Positions 56,929-64,000 of a DNA stretch of 64,000 bases are shown here, piece after piece. This DNA is from Cupriavidus sp. EM10. Its GTDB lineage: Bacteria > Pseudomonadota > Gammaproteobacteria > Burkholderiales > Burkholderiaceae. The stretch's first letter is position 1, and each line of letters opens with the position of its first letter. Location: assembly GCF_018729255.1 (NCBI RefSeq), contig NZ_CP076060.1:124001-188000 (forward strand), written 5' to 3'. The translations under genes were made by a program, and so were the position numbers. The notes beneath the pieces were generated by a model. It searched no databases. It was not told the DNA's origin and saw only the letters and a program-made list of their open reading frames with translations.

Positions 56929-57747
56929 ATGACGCAAGCGCCCCTGCATCCGCTCGATCAAGCCCTGCAACTGGAACCGGCCGGCGAACACCGCTTCCGG
57001 GGCCACACCAGCCAGGCCTACTGGAACATGATCGGGCCGTTCGGCGGCGCCACGGCGGCCGCGATGCTGCAGGCGGCGCTGATCCATCCCGAGCGGCTGG
57101 GAGACCCCAGCGCGCTGACCGTCAACTTTGCCGGGCCGATTGCCGAAGGCGCGTTCGAGATCGTCGCGCGGCCGTCGCGGACCAACCGGTCCACCCAGCA
57201 CTGGCACCTGGAACTGCTGCAGAACGGCGAAGTCACCACCACCGGGAGCGCCGTGTTCGCGGTGCGCCGGGAAACGTGGAATTGTGGCGAAGCGACGATG
57301 CCTGACGTGCCTGCCGCCGCGACGCTGCCGAAAATGAGCGGCTTCGCGCCCGTGAAATGGATTGGCAGCTACGACATGCGCGCGGTGCGCGGCGCCAAGC
57401 CGTCGGCCGCACCGGGCACGGAGAATCCGGACAGCCTGACGCAGTTCTGGATCCGCGACGAACCGCCGCGCACGCCCGACTACGCCGCCATCGCCGCCTG
57501 GTGCGACGCGTTCTACCCCCGCATTTTTCTCAAGCGCGCGGGCTTCGTGCCCGCCGGCACGGTGTCGCTGACCACGTATTTCCATGCCGATGCGGCCACG
57601 CTGGCTGCGCTGGGCGACCGGCACGTACTCGGCAGCGCCCAGGCGCGCGTGTTCCGGCAGGGCTTCTTCGACCAGAGCGCCGAGATCTGGAGCCCGGACG
57701 GCCAGTTGCTGGCCACCTCGCACCAGATCGTCTACTACAAGGAGTGA
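56929..57747 (+). CDS. Acyl-CoA thioesterase, TesB/4HBT-like double hotdog protein
   Basis: A 272-residue thioesterase-like protein: the two hotdog halves are seen around GHTSQAYWNMIGPFGGATAAAMLQAALIHP (positions 56999-57090) and FYPRIFLKRAGFVPAGTVSLTTYFHAD (57514-57594). GFFDQSAEIWSPDGQLLATSHQIVYYKE (57664-57747) is the usual final strand. The start at 56929 is preferred; an earlier frame start at 56863 is through the operator. It hydrolyses acyl-CoA thioesters, cytoplasmic, substrate unknown. Confidence 0.87.
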   Translation: MTQAPLHPLDQALQLEPAGEHRFRGHTSQAYWNMIGPFGGATAAAMLQAALIHPERLGDPSALTVNFAGPIAEGAFEIVARPSRTNRSTQHWHLELLQNGEVTTTGSAVFAVRRETWNCGEATMPDVPAAATLPKMSGFAPVKWIGSYDMRAVRGAKPSAAPGTENPDSLTQFWIRDEPPRTPDYAAIAAWCDAFYPRIFLKRAGFVPAGTVSLTTYFHADAATLAALGDRHVLGSAQARVFRQGFFDQSAEIWSPDGQLLATSHQIVYYKE

Positions 57748-57863
57748 AGACCCGAGCAGGACGATTCTGGCGTCGTTGCGCGGCCTTGCCGTACCACTTG
57801 TACTGTCTGCGGCCGCGCGCCTGGCCAGAACCGCTTCGCTTCGCCCTGCCCGGGTCTTCTTTT
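57746..57863. terminator. Long hairpin between convergent thioesterase and AmpG-like genes
   Basis: GAAGACCCG (57746-57754) pairs with CGGGTCTTC (57851-57859), extended by GCAGG/CCTGC and ATTCTGG/CCAGAA segments, and is followed by TTTT. It includes the end of the thioesterase gene and serves as a bidirectional terminator. Confidence 0.7.
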
Positions 57864-57864
57864 C

Positions 57865-59145
57865 CTACGCTGGGCGCGCTACCCCTGGTTCAGCCGGCTC
57901 GCGCGCCTGTGCTTCATACCGGTGGACGGTGTTGCGCATGCCCCAGAGCAGCGCCACGCCGGGCACGGCCGCGATGACGGTGCCCAGGTAGAAGGGCGCC
58001 CAGCCCCACGCCTCGACCATGTAGCCCGACGTCGGGCCGACGTAGACGCGGCCGATCGACGCCAGCGCGGACAGCAGCGCGTACTGGGTGGCCGAGAAGG
58101 AGCGATTGCACAGCGTCATCAGCAGCGCCACGAAGGCGGCGGTGCCCATGCCGCCGCAGATGTTCTCGACGGCGATGGTGGCGGCCATGGTCCACAGGTG
58201 CGGCGGCGTTACCGACAGCACCCAGTAGCCCAGGTTCGACACCCCCTGCAGGATGCCGAACAGCATCAGAGACCGGTACAGCCCCAGCCGCACCATCAGC
58301 GACCCGCCGAACAGCGCGCCAATGATCGTCGCGGCCAGTCCCAGCGTCTTGTTGACGATGCCGACCTCGCCGGGATCGAATCCCAGGCCGCGGATCAGGA
58401 AGGTGGTCGACAGGCTGCCGGCGAAGGCGTCGCCGAGCTTGTACAGTACGATCAGCAGCAGCAGCCACCATGCGCCCTGGCGGCCGAAGAAGTCGCGCAA
58501 CGGGCCCAGCACGGCCTCTTCCAGCGACCGCGGCGCGCGCGCCGGCGTGTCCGGCTCGGGCGCCCACATCAGTGTGAGCAGCCCCACGCTCATCAGCGCC
58601 GCCATCAGCAGGTACATGTTCGACCAGCCCAGCACGCGGTCGGCCAGGTACAGCGCCAGGCCGCCCGATACCAGCATGGCCAGCCGGTAGCCAAGCACCT
58701 TGACGGCGGCGCCGGCACCGCGTTCGGCCGGGCGCAGCACGTCGGTACTGTAGGCATCGAACACGATGTCCTGCGAAGCCGACAGGAAAGCCACCAGCGT
58801 GGCCAGCGCCGCCAGCGCCCAGAGCGCCTGCTGGGGCGGGCAGAAGGCCATCGCCGCGATGCTGCCCACCAGCGCGATCTGCGTCACCAGCAGCCAGCCG
58901 CGCCGCCGGCCCAGCATCGGGGGCGTGTAGCGGTCCATCAGCGGGGCCCACAGGAACTTGAAGATGTAGGCCTGGCCCACCAGCGAGAAGAAGCCGATCG
59001 TCTTGATATCGAGCCCTTCCACGGTCATCCAGGCCTGCAGCGTGCCGGAAGTCAGCGCCAGCGGCAGGCCGGAGGCAAAGCCGAGCGTGAGCATGGCGCC
59101 AATGCGGCGGTTGCGGAAGATATCGAGATAGGTCTGGAAATTCAT
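57865..59145 (-). CDS. AmpG-family muropeptide MFS transporter
   Basis: A 426-residue MFS permease with twelve predicted membrane spans. It begins with FRNRRIGAMLTLGFASGLPLALTSGTLQAWM (positions 59022-59121), the AmpG N-terminal signature, then FKFLWAPLMDRY and the MFS-like RRRGWLLVTQ. The middle has KLGDAFAGSLSTTFLIRGLGFDPGEVG and the C-terminal half ASIGRVYVGPTSGYMVEAWGW. AmpG imports GlcNAc-anhydroMurNAc peptides for cell-wall recycling and, in some bacteria, affects AmpC induction. No ampD or ampC gene is nearby. Confidence 0.9.
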   Translation of the reverse strand: MNFQTYLDIFRNRRIGAMLTLGFASGLPLALTSGTLQAWMTVEGLDIKTIGFFSLVGQAYIFKFLWAPLMDRYTPPMLGRRRGWLLVTQIALVGSIAAMAFCPPQQALWALAALATLVAFLSASQDIVFDAYSTDVLRPAERGAGAAVKVLGYRLAMLVSGGLALYLADRVLGWSNMYLLMAALMSVGLLTLMWAPEPDTPARAPRSLEEAVLGPLRDFFGRQGAWWLLLLIVLYKLGDAFAGSLSTTFLIRGLGFDPGEVGIVNKTLGLAATIIGALFGGSLMVRLGLYRSLMLFGILQGVSNLGYWVLSVTPPHLWTMAATIAVENICGGMGTAAFVALLMTLCNRSFSATQYALLSALASIGRVYVGPTSGYMVEAWGWAPFYLGTVIAAVPGVALLWGMRNTVHRYEAQAREPAEPGVARPA

Positions 59146-59261
59146 GATGGGGTGGCGCCAGGGCTGGCGTGTATTATTGCATCACCGTTCGCGCTGCCCG
59201 CGAACCCGTCACGACAAATTACGCATCGAGCCCCGCCGTGAATCCCATCGTGCCCGAGACC

Positions 59262-60197
59262 ATGCGTCAGTCCGGCCTGCGCGTCGCGCTGGCCGCCGTC
59301 GCCTTCGCGCTGGCCCTGCCCGCGCTGGCGCAGGAAGTGGCATTGGTGGCTGCCCCCGACGACGGCGTGCGCGTGGATCGGCGCTACTCGAAGGTGCGCG
59401 AAATCGTGCCGATGGAGGTCATCGACCAGCAGGCCGCCCGCGAATACGAGCAGGTCAAGCAGGAAGCCATCGCAAAACATGCGCTGCTGGACGACGATGA
59501 CCCGCAGGTGCAGCGCCTGCGCGAGATCGGCATCCGGCTGCTGCCGCAGACCGTGCTCTGGAACCCGCGCGCCGGCCGCTGGCCGTGGGAAATCAACGTG
59601 ATCCGGGCCAGGCAGATCAATGCCTTCTGCATGCCGGGCGGCAAGATGGCCGTCTACACCGGCCTGCTCGACGAACTGAAGCTGACCGACGACGAAGTGG
59701 CCGTGGTCATGGGGCACGAGATCGCCCATGCGCTGGAAGAGCACGCACGCCAGCGCGCCGCGCAGGCCGAAATCTCCAATCTGGGCGCCAACGTGGTGTC
59801 GCAGCTGACCGGCTTCGGCAACCTCGGCAACATGGACATCGGCTCCAGCGCCAAGATGCTGTCGCTGCGGTTTTCGCGGCTGGAAGAAACCGAGGCTGAC
59901 CTGATCGGCATGGATATCGCCGCCCGGGCCGGCTACGACCCGCGCGCCGCAGTCACGCTGTGGCAGAAAATGGGCAAGTTCCTGCAGGCGGGCGACGATT
60001 TCTCGTCGACCCATCCGTCGGGCCGCAGCCGTATCGCCGTGCTGGAAGCGCACATGAAGGAAGTGCTGCCGCTCTACGCCAAGTCCATGAACATGCCGAT
60101 GGACAAGCTCGCGCCCCACCAGGCCAACATGGCCGGCCTGGCCGGCGCCCCGGTGGATGCGGGCGACGAGGACGAACGGCGGCCACTAAAAAAGTAA
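59262..60197 (+). CDS. M48-family metallopeptidase (periplasmic, Oma1/BepA-like)
   Basis: A 311-residue zinc peptidase. The signal peptide is RQSGLRVALAAVAFALALPALAQ. The catalytic zinc motif is VVMGHEIAHALEEHARQ (about residue 150), and the third ligand Glu is in RLEETEADLIGMDIAARAGYDP. FCMPGGKMAVYTGLLDEL precedes it. The C-terminal STHPSGRSRIAVLEAHM is typical. ATG 59262 is used because it gives a good signal peptide; a GTG at 59238 is an alternative. It probably acts in envelope quality control. Confidence 0.9.
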   Translation: MRQSGLRVALAAVAFALALPALAQEVALVAAPDDGVRVDRRYSKVREIVPMEVIDQQAAREYEQVKQEAIAKHALLDDDDPQVQRLREIGIRLLPQTVLWNPRAGRWPWEINVIRARQINAFCMPGGKMAVYTGLLDELKLTDDEVAVVMGHEIAHALEEHARQRAAQAEISNLGANVVSQLTGFGNLGNMDIGSSAKMLSLRFSRLEETEADLIGMDIAARAGYDPRAAVTLWQKMGKFLQAGDDFSSTHPSGRSRIAVLEAHMKEVLPLYAKSMNMPMDKLAPHQANMAGLAGAPVDAGDEDERRPLKK

Positions 60198-60305
60198 ATA
60201 CGCCGATCTGATGCGTGCAGCGGTGGATCGGGTAGCATGGTTCAGGTGGCGTCCGAGGCGCGTGGCGCCGAGGTGCCGAGGATCGACTCAACAAGGGATA
60301 GGCCC

Positions 60306-60770
60306 ATGAACAAGACAGCACGCAGTGCCCTGGCCGTGACCGCCTTGCTGGCATCGGGTGTCGCCAGCGCGGCCGACGAACTCATCAACATGCCGATCGA
60401 TGCCGCGTTGACGTCGCCGACGGCGGCGAGCCGGATCGACCCGGGCATCCAGATGTCGTGGGGCTTCAACAAGCTCGACGGCGCCCAGAACCCGATGTCA
60501 TTCAAGACGGTCAAGCGTGTGCGCCGGCCAGTGAGCCAGGTGCGGGACGCGCCCAAACCGACCGACGCCGAACTGTGCCAGACCGTTTTCGTCGAGGCAG
60601 TGCAGGAATTGCAGCAGCGGGCCAGCAGTTCGGGCAACAATGCCGTGATGGAAATCCGCAGCAACTGGAAGGACGACGAGACGTCGAGCGACAAGACCTA
60701 CGTGTGCGCGAAGGGGGCGGCCTATATTGGCGTCGCGCTCAAGGCCACGCTGGTCAAGGTGGGTAGCTGA
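60306..60770 (+). CDS. Small secreted protein with two cysteines (RcsF-like or YdhA-like, uncertain)
   Basis: A 154-residue protein. The signal peptide is NKTARSALAVTALLASGVASA. The mature part has GFNKLDGAQNPMSF and KPTDAELCQTVFVEAVQELQQRASSSGNNAVMEIRSNWKD (positions 60556-60678), then a second Cys in TYVCAKGAAYIGVALKATL. The C-terminal region resembles lipoprotein or RcsF-like folds where two cysteines can form a disulfide. It lacks any DNA repair motif despite such names in some annotations. The function is unknown. Confidence 0.7.
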   Translation: MNKTARSALAVTALLASGVASAADELINMPIDAALTSPTAASRIDPGIQMSWGFNKLDGAQNPMSFKTVKRVRRPVSQVRDAPKPTDAELCQTVFVEAVQELQQRASSSGNNAVMEIRSNWKDDETSSDKTYVCAKGAAYIGVALKATLVKVGS

Positions 60771-60802
60771 CGCCAGCCTGCGGCCTGCCAGGCACCCCAA
60801 GA

Positions 60803-60832
60803 AAAAACCGGCTCCAGGGAGCCGGTTTTTTT
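60803..60832. terminator. Bidirectional terminator between convergent genes
   Basis: AAAAACCGGCTCC (60803-60815) and GGAGCCGGTTTTT (60818-60830) are complementary; T runs occur on both strands. It lies between the secreted protein and the end of argC. Confidence 0.92.
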
Positions 60833-60857
60833 GCTTCAGGCCGTCAGGCCATCGACT

Positions 60858-61805
60858 TCAGGACTTCAGGCCGGTGGCCTCGTCCGCGCCGATGCGCACG
60901 TTCATGCACTGCACCGCCGCGCCGGCCGCACCCTTGCCCAGGTTGTCCAGGCGGGCCACCAGGTTCAGGCGCTCTTCGTTGCCGAAGACGAACAGGTCCA
61001 CGCGGTTGGTGTCGTTGCTGGCCTGGACGTCGAAGAAGCCGTGGTCCAGGTTGTCGTCGCTGTTGTACGGATGCACGCGGACGAACTGCTCGCCCTCGTA
61101 GTGCTTGCGATAGATGTCGAGGATGGCCTCGGCATCGGCCTTGCGCGCCAGCCGCGACGGATACACCGGCACCGTCACCGACAGGCCCTTCAAGAAGTTG
61201 CCAACGATCGGGTTGAAGATCGGCGCCTGCGCCAAGCCGGCCTGCACGCGCATTTCCGGCAGGTGCTTGTGCGCCAGGCCCAGCGCGTACGGGCGCGGGC
61301 TGTTCAGCTTCGGGTTACCGCCAGCTTCGAACTCGGCAATCATCGACTTGCCACCGCCGCTGTAGCCGGTCAGCGAAAACGCCGAGATCGGGTAGTCGGC
61401 GGGCAACAGGCCGGCGTCCACCAGCGGACGTACCACCAGCACGAAGGCGCTGGCGTGGCAGCCCGGCACGGCGATGCGATTGCTGGCGCGAATCTTCTCG
61501 CGCTGGCCACGCGCCAGTTCGGGCAGGCCATAGGCCCAGTCGTCGGCCGTGCGGAACGCCGTGCTGGCATCGATCACGCAGGTATTCGGATTCGTGACCA
61601 GCGACACGGCTTCGCGCGACGCCACGTCGGGCAGGCACAGGAAAGAGACGTCCGACGCATTCAGGAAGCGTGCTCGCTCCTGCGGGTCCTTGCGCTTGTC
61701 ATCGGCAATGCGCAACAGCTCCACGTCGGAGCGACCCGAGAGATAGTCAAGCAACCGGAGACCGGTGGTGCCTTCCTGACCATCGACGAACACTTTGAAA
61801 ACCAT
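60858..61805 (-). CDS. argC: N-acetyl-gamma-glutamyl-phosphate reductase, type 2
   Basis: A 315-residue NADP enzyme of arginine synthesis, reducing the product of ArgB. The start [21 protein letters not shown] and the active-site Cys in [14 protein letters not shown] mark the short type 2 ArgC (AVPGCHASA instead of the longer GCYPTA form). [12 protein letters not shown] and [13 protein letters not shown] are conserved. ATG 61805 is used because the upstream in-frame part runs into the mqsRA operator region. It lies about 8 kb from argB. Confidence 0.93.
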   Translation of the reverse strand: MVFKVFVDGQEGTTGLRLLDYLSGRSDVELLRIADDKRKDPQERARFLNASDVSFLCLPDVASREAVSLVTNPNTCVIDASTAFRTADDWAYGLPELARGQREKIRASNRIAVPGCHASAFVLVVRPLVDAGLLPADYPISAFSLTGYSGGGKSMIAEFEAGGNPKLNSPRPYALGLAHKHLPEMRVQAGLAQAPIFNPIVGNFLKGLSVTVPVYPSRLARKADAEAILDIYRKHYEGEQFVRVHPYNSDDNLDHGFFDVQASNDTNRVDLFVFGNEERLNLVARLDNLGKGAAGAAVQCMNVRIGADEATGLKS

Positions 61806-61947
61806 GGCGGACTCACTTTTAAAAATGCGAAGAGTCTCCTGTCCTTGGGGCGGAGAACCTGCATTGTAGCGAGATTGGATGCCAGACGCAGGGTTTACGC
61901 CAAAAGAGGCGTGTTGCTGTCTGGTGAAGATCGAGGCTGGTAAAAAA

Positions 61948-61962
61948 TAACCAAGTAGGTTA
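61948..61962. promoter_or_regulatory. MqsA-type operator before mqsRA
   Basis: A palindrome with arms TAACC and GGTTA separated by AAGTA, eight bases before the mqsR start. It matches the form of the E. coli MqsA site, AACCT with AGGTT, so the antitoxin probably represses its own operon here. Confidence 0.65.
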
Positions 61963-61969
61963 ATCTCGC

Positions 61970-62266
61970 ATGGAGAAATCGACAGCGCATTACAGGCTTG
62001 CCCAGGTGAGGGCATTGATTGCGGAAAGGCGGGTCGTGTTTACCGCATCGGCTGCGCAGGGTCACCAGGCCATGTCGATGTCGCGCGCAGAGGCTTTGGC
62101 GGTGGTGGAAAAGCTGGGATCGGCAGACTTCTACAAGAGCATGACGACGTATCGGGACCACCGCGTCTGGCAGGATGTGTATCACCCGAGCACACCTTAT
62201 GGGAGCCTTTACGTGAAGTTGACCGTTCAGGACGATTTGCTCGTCGTGTCGTTCAAGGTACGGTGA
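61970..62266 (+). CDS. mqsR: Type II toxin MqsR (mRNA interferase)
   Basis: A 98-residue RelE-fold RNase toxin that cleaves mRNA (at GCU in E. coli MqsR). [24 protein letters not shown] and [21 protein letters not shown] are recognisable MqsR blocks; the C-terminal [17 protein letters not shown] completes the fold. The E. coli catalytic residues lie in these regions. The gene precedes its antitoxin, as in other mqsRA operons, and the toxin stop overlaps the possible upstream start of the antitoxin frame. Confidence 0.87.
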   Translation: MEKSTAHYRLAQVRALIAERRVVFTASAAQGHQAMSMSRAEALAVVEKLGSADFYKSMTTYRDHRVWQDVYHPSTPYGSLYVKLTVQDDLLVVSFKVR

Positions 62267-62301
62267 TGGCGGCCCGCAGCGGCCGGAAGGATGGTGAGCG
62301 A

Positions 62302-62703
62302 ATGAGATGCCCGGAATGTGGCGGCGCGGATCTGGTCAAGGGGCGGCGTGACTTGCCTTATACCTATCGCGGGGAGTCGACTGTGGTCGAGGACGTGGAA
62401 GGAGAGTGGTGCCCGCTTTGCGGCGAAGGAGTGCTTTCCCGTGAAGCGCACGAACGTCTCGACGACGTCGCGCTGGCCTTTAACAAGCAGGTCAACGCGT
62501 CCTTGGTCGACCCCACTTTCATCGTCTCGGTGCGCAAGAAGCTGCGTCTGGACCAGAAGGAGGCCGGAGAAATTTTCGGCGGCGGCGTGAATGCGTTTTC
62601 GCGCTATGAGACCGGGCGGACCAAGCCGCCCCTGTCTCTGGTCCAATTGCTCAAGCTGCTCGATCGCCACCCGGACCTGCTCGATGAGCTACGTGCTGGT
62701 TGA
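62302..62703 (+). CDS. mqsA: Antitoxin MqsA
   Basis: A 133-residue antitoxin, close to the 131 residues of E. coli MqsA. The N-terminal zinc domain has CPECGGADL and CPLCGEGVLS (two CxxC pairs). The C-terminal part is an Xre-type helix-turn-helix (RKKLRLDQKEAGEIFGGGVNAFSRYETG, positions 62531-62614) that binds the operator. ATG 62302 is chosen because it starts at the zinc domain; a start at 62263/62266 would overlap the toxin stop and add 12-13 basic residues. The pair is the only toxin-antitoxin module in the window. Confidence 0.88.
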   Translation: MRCPECGGADLVKGRRDLPYTYRGESTVVEDVEGEWCPLCGEGVLSREAHERLDDVALAFNKQVNASLVDPTFIVSVRKKLRLDQKEAGEIFGGGVNAFSRYETGRTKPPLSLVQLLKLLDRHPDLLDELRAG

Positions 62704-62730
62704 AGGGGCTGAAAGCGCAGCACCGGTTCG

Positions 62731-63507
62731 TCACAACGGAAAATCGTAATCGATCGACAGCGGCGCGTGGTCGCTGAACTTTTCGTCCTTGTAGATCGCG
62801 CAGGCCTTGGCCGTGGCGGCGATCCTGGCGGTGGTCAGGTGGTAGTCGATGCGCCATCCGACGTTCTTGGCGTAGGCCTGGCCGCGGTTGCTCCACCACG
62901 TGTACTGTTCGGGGCGCGGGTCGAGCTGGCGGAAGACGTCGACGTAGCCGTGCGTGTCAAACAGGGCGCCGATCCACGCGCGCTCCTCGGGCAGGAAACC
63001 TGAGTTCTTGAGGTTGCCCTTCCAGTTCTTGATGTCGATTTCCTTGTGCGCGATGTTCACGTCACCGCACAGCACCACCTCGCGGCCGCTGGCCTTCAGT
63101 TGCAGCAGGTGAGGCAGGAACGCCTCCATGAAGCGGAACTTGGCGGCCTGGCGCTCTTCGCCGCTCGATCCCGACGGCACGTACACGGAAATCACCGCAA
63201 GGTGCGGATACTGCACTTCCACATAGCGGCCTTCGGCGTCGAATTCCGCGCAGCCAAATCCGGTGACCACGCGTTCGGGCTGGTGACGGGTGTACAGGCC
63301 CACGCCGCTGTAGCCCTTCTTCTCGGCGTAGTGGAAGTAGCCGTGATAACCATGCGGCGCAAGAAACGCCTCGGTCATGTCGGCTTCCTGGGCCTTGAGT
63401 TCCTGAACGCAGACCATGTCGGCGTCCTGCTTGCCCATCCACTCGAAGAAGCCCTTCTTGTGGGCCGAACGGATGCCGTTGAGGTTGGCGCTGATAATCC
63501 GTAACAT
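62731..63507 (-). CDS. xthA: Exodeoxyribonuclease III
   Basis: A 258-residue AP endonuclease and 3'-5' exonuclease of base-excision repair. The conserved acidic and His residues are in SANLNGIRSA, CVQELKAQE, YSGVGLYTR, VLCGDVNIAH, GWRIDYHL and the final FSDHAPL. ATG 63507 begins the conserved MLRIISANLNG. It converges on mqsA and diverges from pyrE over 30 bases, so both promoters must lie in or close to that gap. Confidence 0.95.
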   Translation of the reverse strand: MLRIISANLNGIRSAHKKGFFEWMGKQDADMVCVQELKAQEADMTEAFLAPHGYHGYFHYAEKKGYSGVGLYTRHQPERVVTGFGCAEFDAEGRYVEVQYPHLAVISVYVPSGSSGEERQAAKFRFMEAFLPHLLQLKASGREVVLCGDVNIAHKEIDIKNWKGNLKNSGFLPEERAWIGALFDTHGYVDVFRQLDPRPEQYTWWSNRGQAYAKNVGWRIDYHLTTARIAATAKACAIYKDEKFSDHAPLSIDYDFPL

Positions 63508-63537
63508 CTCGGGAAATTTTGAATTCAGAGAGAAAAG

Positions 63538-64000
63538 ATGACGCAGCAGACGACGCCGGCCGACCTGAGCCAGACCTTTATCCGCTTTGCACTGGACGCA
63601 GGCGTGCTGTCTTTTGGCGAATTTGTCACCAAGGCTGGCCGCAAGTCGCCGTATTTCTTCAACGCAGGCCTGTTCAACCAGGGTGCGATGCTGGGCCAGG
63701 TGGCGCAATTCTACGCGAAGACCCTGATCACTTCGGGACTGCAGTTCGACGTGCTGTTCGGGCCGGCCTACAAGGGCATCACGCTGGCGTCGGCCACGGC
63801 CGTGGCGCTGGCCGGCATGGGTCGGGACGTGGGGTTTGCCTATAACCGGAAGGAAGCGAAGGACCACGGCGAAGGCGGCACGCTGGTGGGCGCGAAGCTG
63901 CAGGGCAAGGTGGTGATCGTCGACGACGTGATCTCGGCCGGCACCTCGGTGCGCGAGTCGATGCAGATGATCCGTGCCGCGGGCGCCGAGCCGGCCGCCG
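63538..64000 (+). CDS. pyrE: Orotate phosphoribosyltransferase (partial, cut by the window end)
   Basis: The first 154 codons of PyrE, which joins orotate to PRPP in pyrimidine synthesis. [21 protein letters not shown] is the orotate-binding region, [12 protein letters not shown] and [13 protein letters not shown] are conserved, and [21 protein letters not shown] is the PRPP-binding loop (PRTase motif). The ATG is at 63538, 30 bases from the start of exonuclease III on the opposite strand. The gene continues beyond base 64000. Confidence 0.95.
   Translation, partial: MTQQTTPADLSQTFIRFALDAGVLSFGEFVTKAGRKSPYFFNAGLFNQGAMLGQVAQFYAKTLITSGLQFDVLFGPAYKGITLASATAVALAGMGRDVGFAYNRKEAKDHGEGGTLVGAKLQGKVVIVDDVISAGTSVRESMQMIRAAGAEPAA

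Noticed and set aside
60306..60770. An excinuclease ATPase-like role for the small secreted protein
   Set aside because: A signal peptide and no Walker motif or zinc finger; such names appear to be misannotations.

Overview
The window is GC-rich (about two thirds G+C by eye), gene-dense DNA. Gene content and order (metH, argS-SPOR-dsbA, a liu leucine-degradation cluster, hslVU, RegBA, slmA, metXW, pyrE beside exonuclease III) point to a beta-proteobacterium of the Burkholderiaceae, most likely Cupriavidus or a close Ralstonia relative. This is inferred from protein character, not from a database search. No tRNA, rRNA, CRISPR array, insertion sequence or prophage was seen. The only mobile-type module is a small mqsRA toxin-antitoxin pair.

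Layout. 1-5.6 kb: the end of metH, a secreted Ala/Gly-rich protein, a two-component group (NarL-type regulator, stand-alone receiver, CHASE3 histidine kinase) and small membrane or stress proteins. 5.8-10.9 kb: argS, a SPOR protein, dsbA, a short-chain dehydrogenase and a metal/cobalamin-binding-type protein. 11-34 kb: a metallo-hydrolase and liuR diverge over a palindromic operator, followed by liuA. The rest of the leucine pathway (liuB, liuC, liuD, liuE) is spread along the same strand with aceK, carbonic anhydrase, a thiolase and a second acyl-CoA dehydrogenase. The full biotin operon bioAFDB lies between the two subunits of the biotin-dependent methylcrotonyl-CoA carboxylase. 34-36 kb: small enzymes. 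36-43 kb, minus strand: a zinc locus with a TonB receptor, a small membrane protein, two CobW-type GTPases, a DksA lacking most zinc ligands, and a Zur-type Fur protein. 43.6-51.9 kb: an orphan Bug-type binding protein, hslVU, and a RegB/RegA redox pair flanked by copper-handling proteins (YcnI and PCuAC types). 52-64 kb: argB, a nucleotidase, slmA, a SAM-II riboswitch leading metXW, a thioesterase, an AmpG-like transporter, an M48 peptidase, argC (type 2), mqsRA, exonuclease III and the start of pyrE.

Two things stand out. First, six genes (the histidine kinase, a DUF1328 gene, aceK, an acyl-CoA dehydrogenase, a dienelactone-hydrolase-type gene and liuD) are each broken by one missing base, most in a short G, C or T run. 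Restoring one base repairs each of them, so residual sequencing error is more likely than six real mutations. Second, the regulatory DNA is informative: two 22-bp LiuR palindromes, a 15-bp motif shared by the two zinc-operon promoters, a SAM-II riboswitch with an extra hairpin followed by a terminator, an MqsA-type operator, and seven copies of an intergenic inverted repeat.
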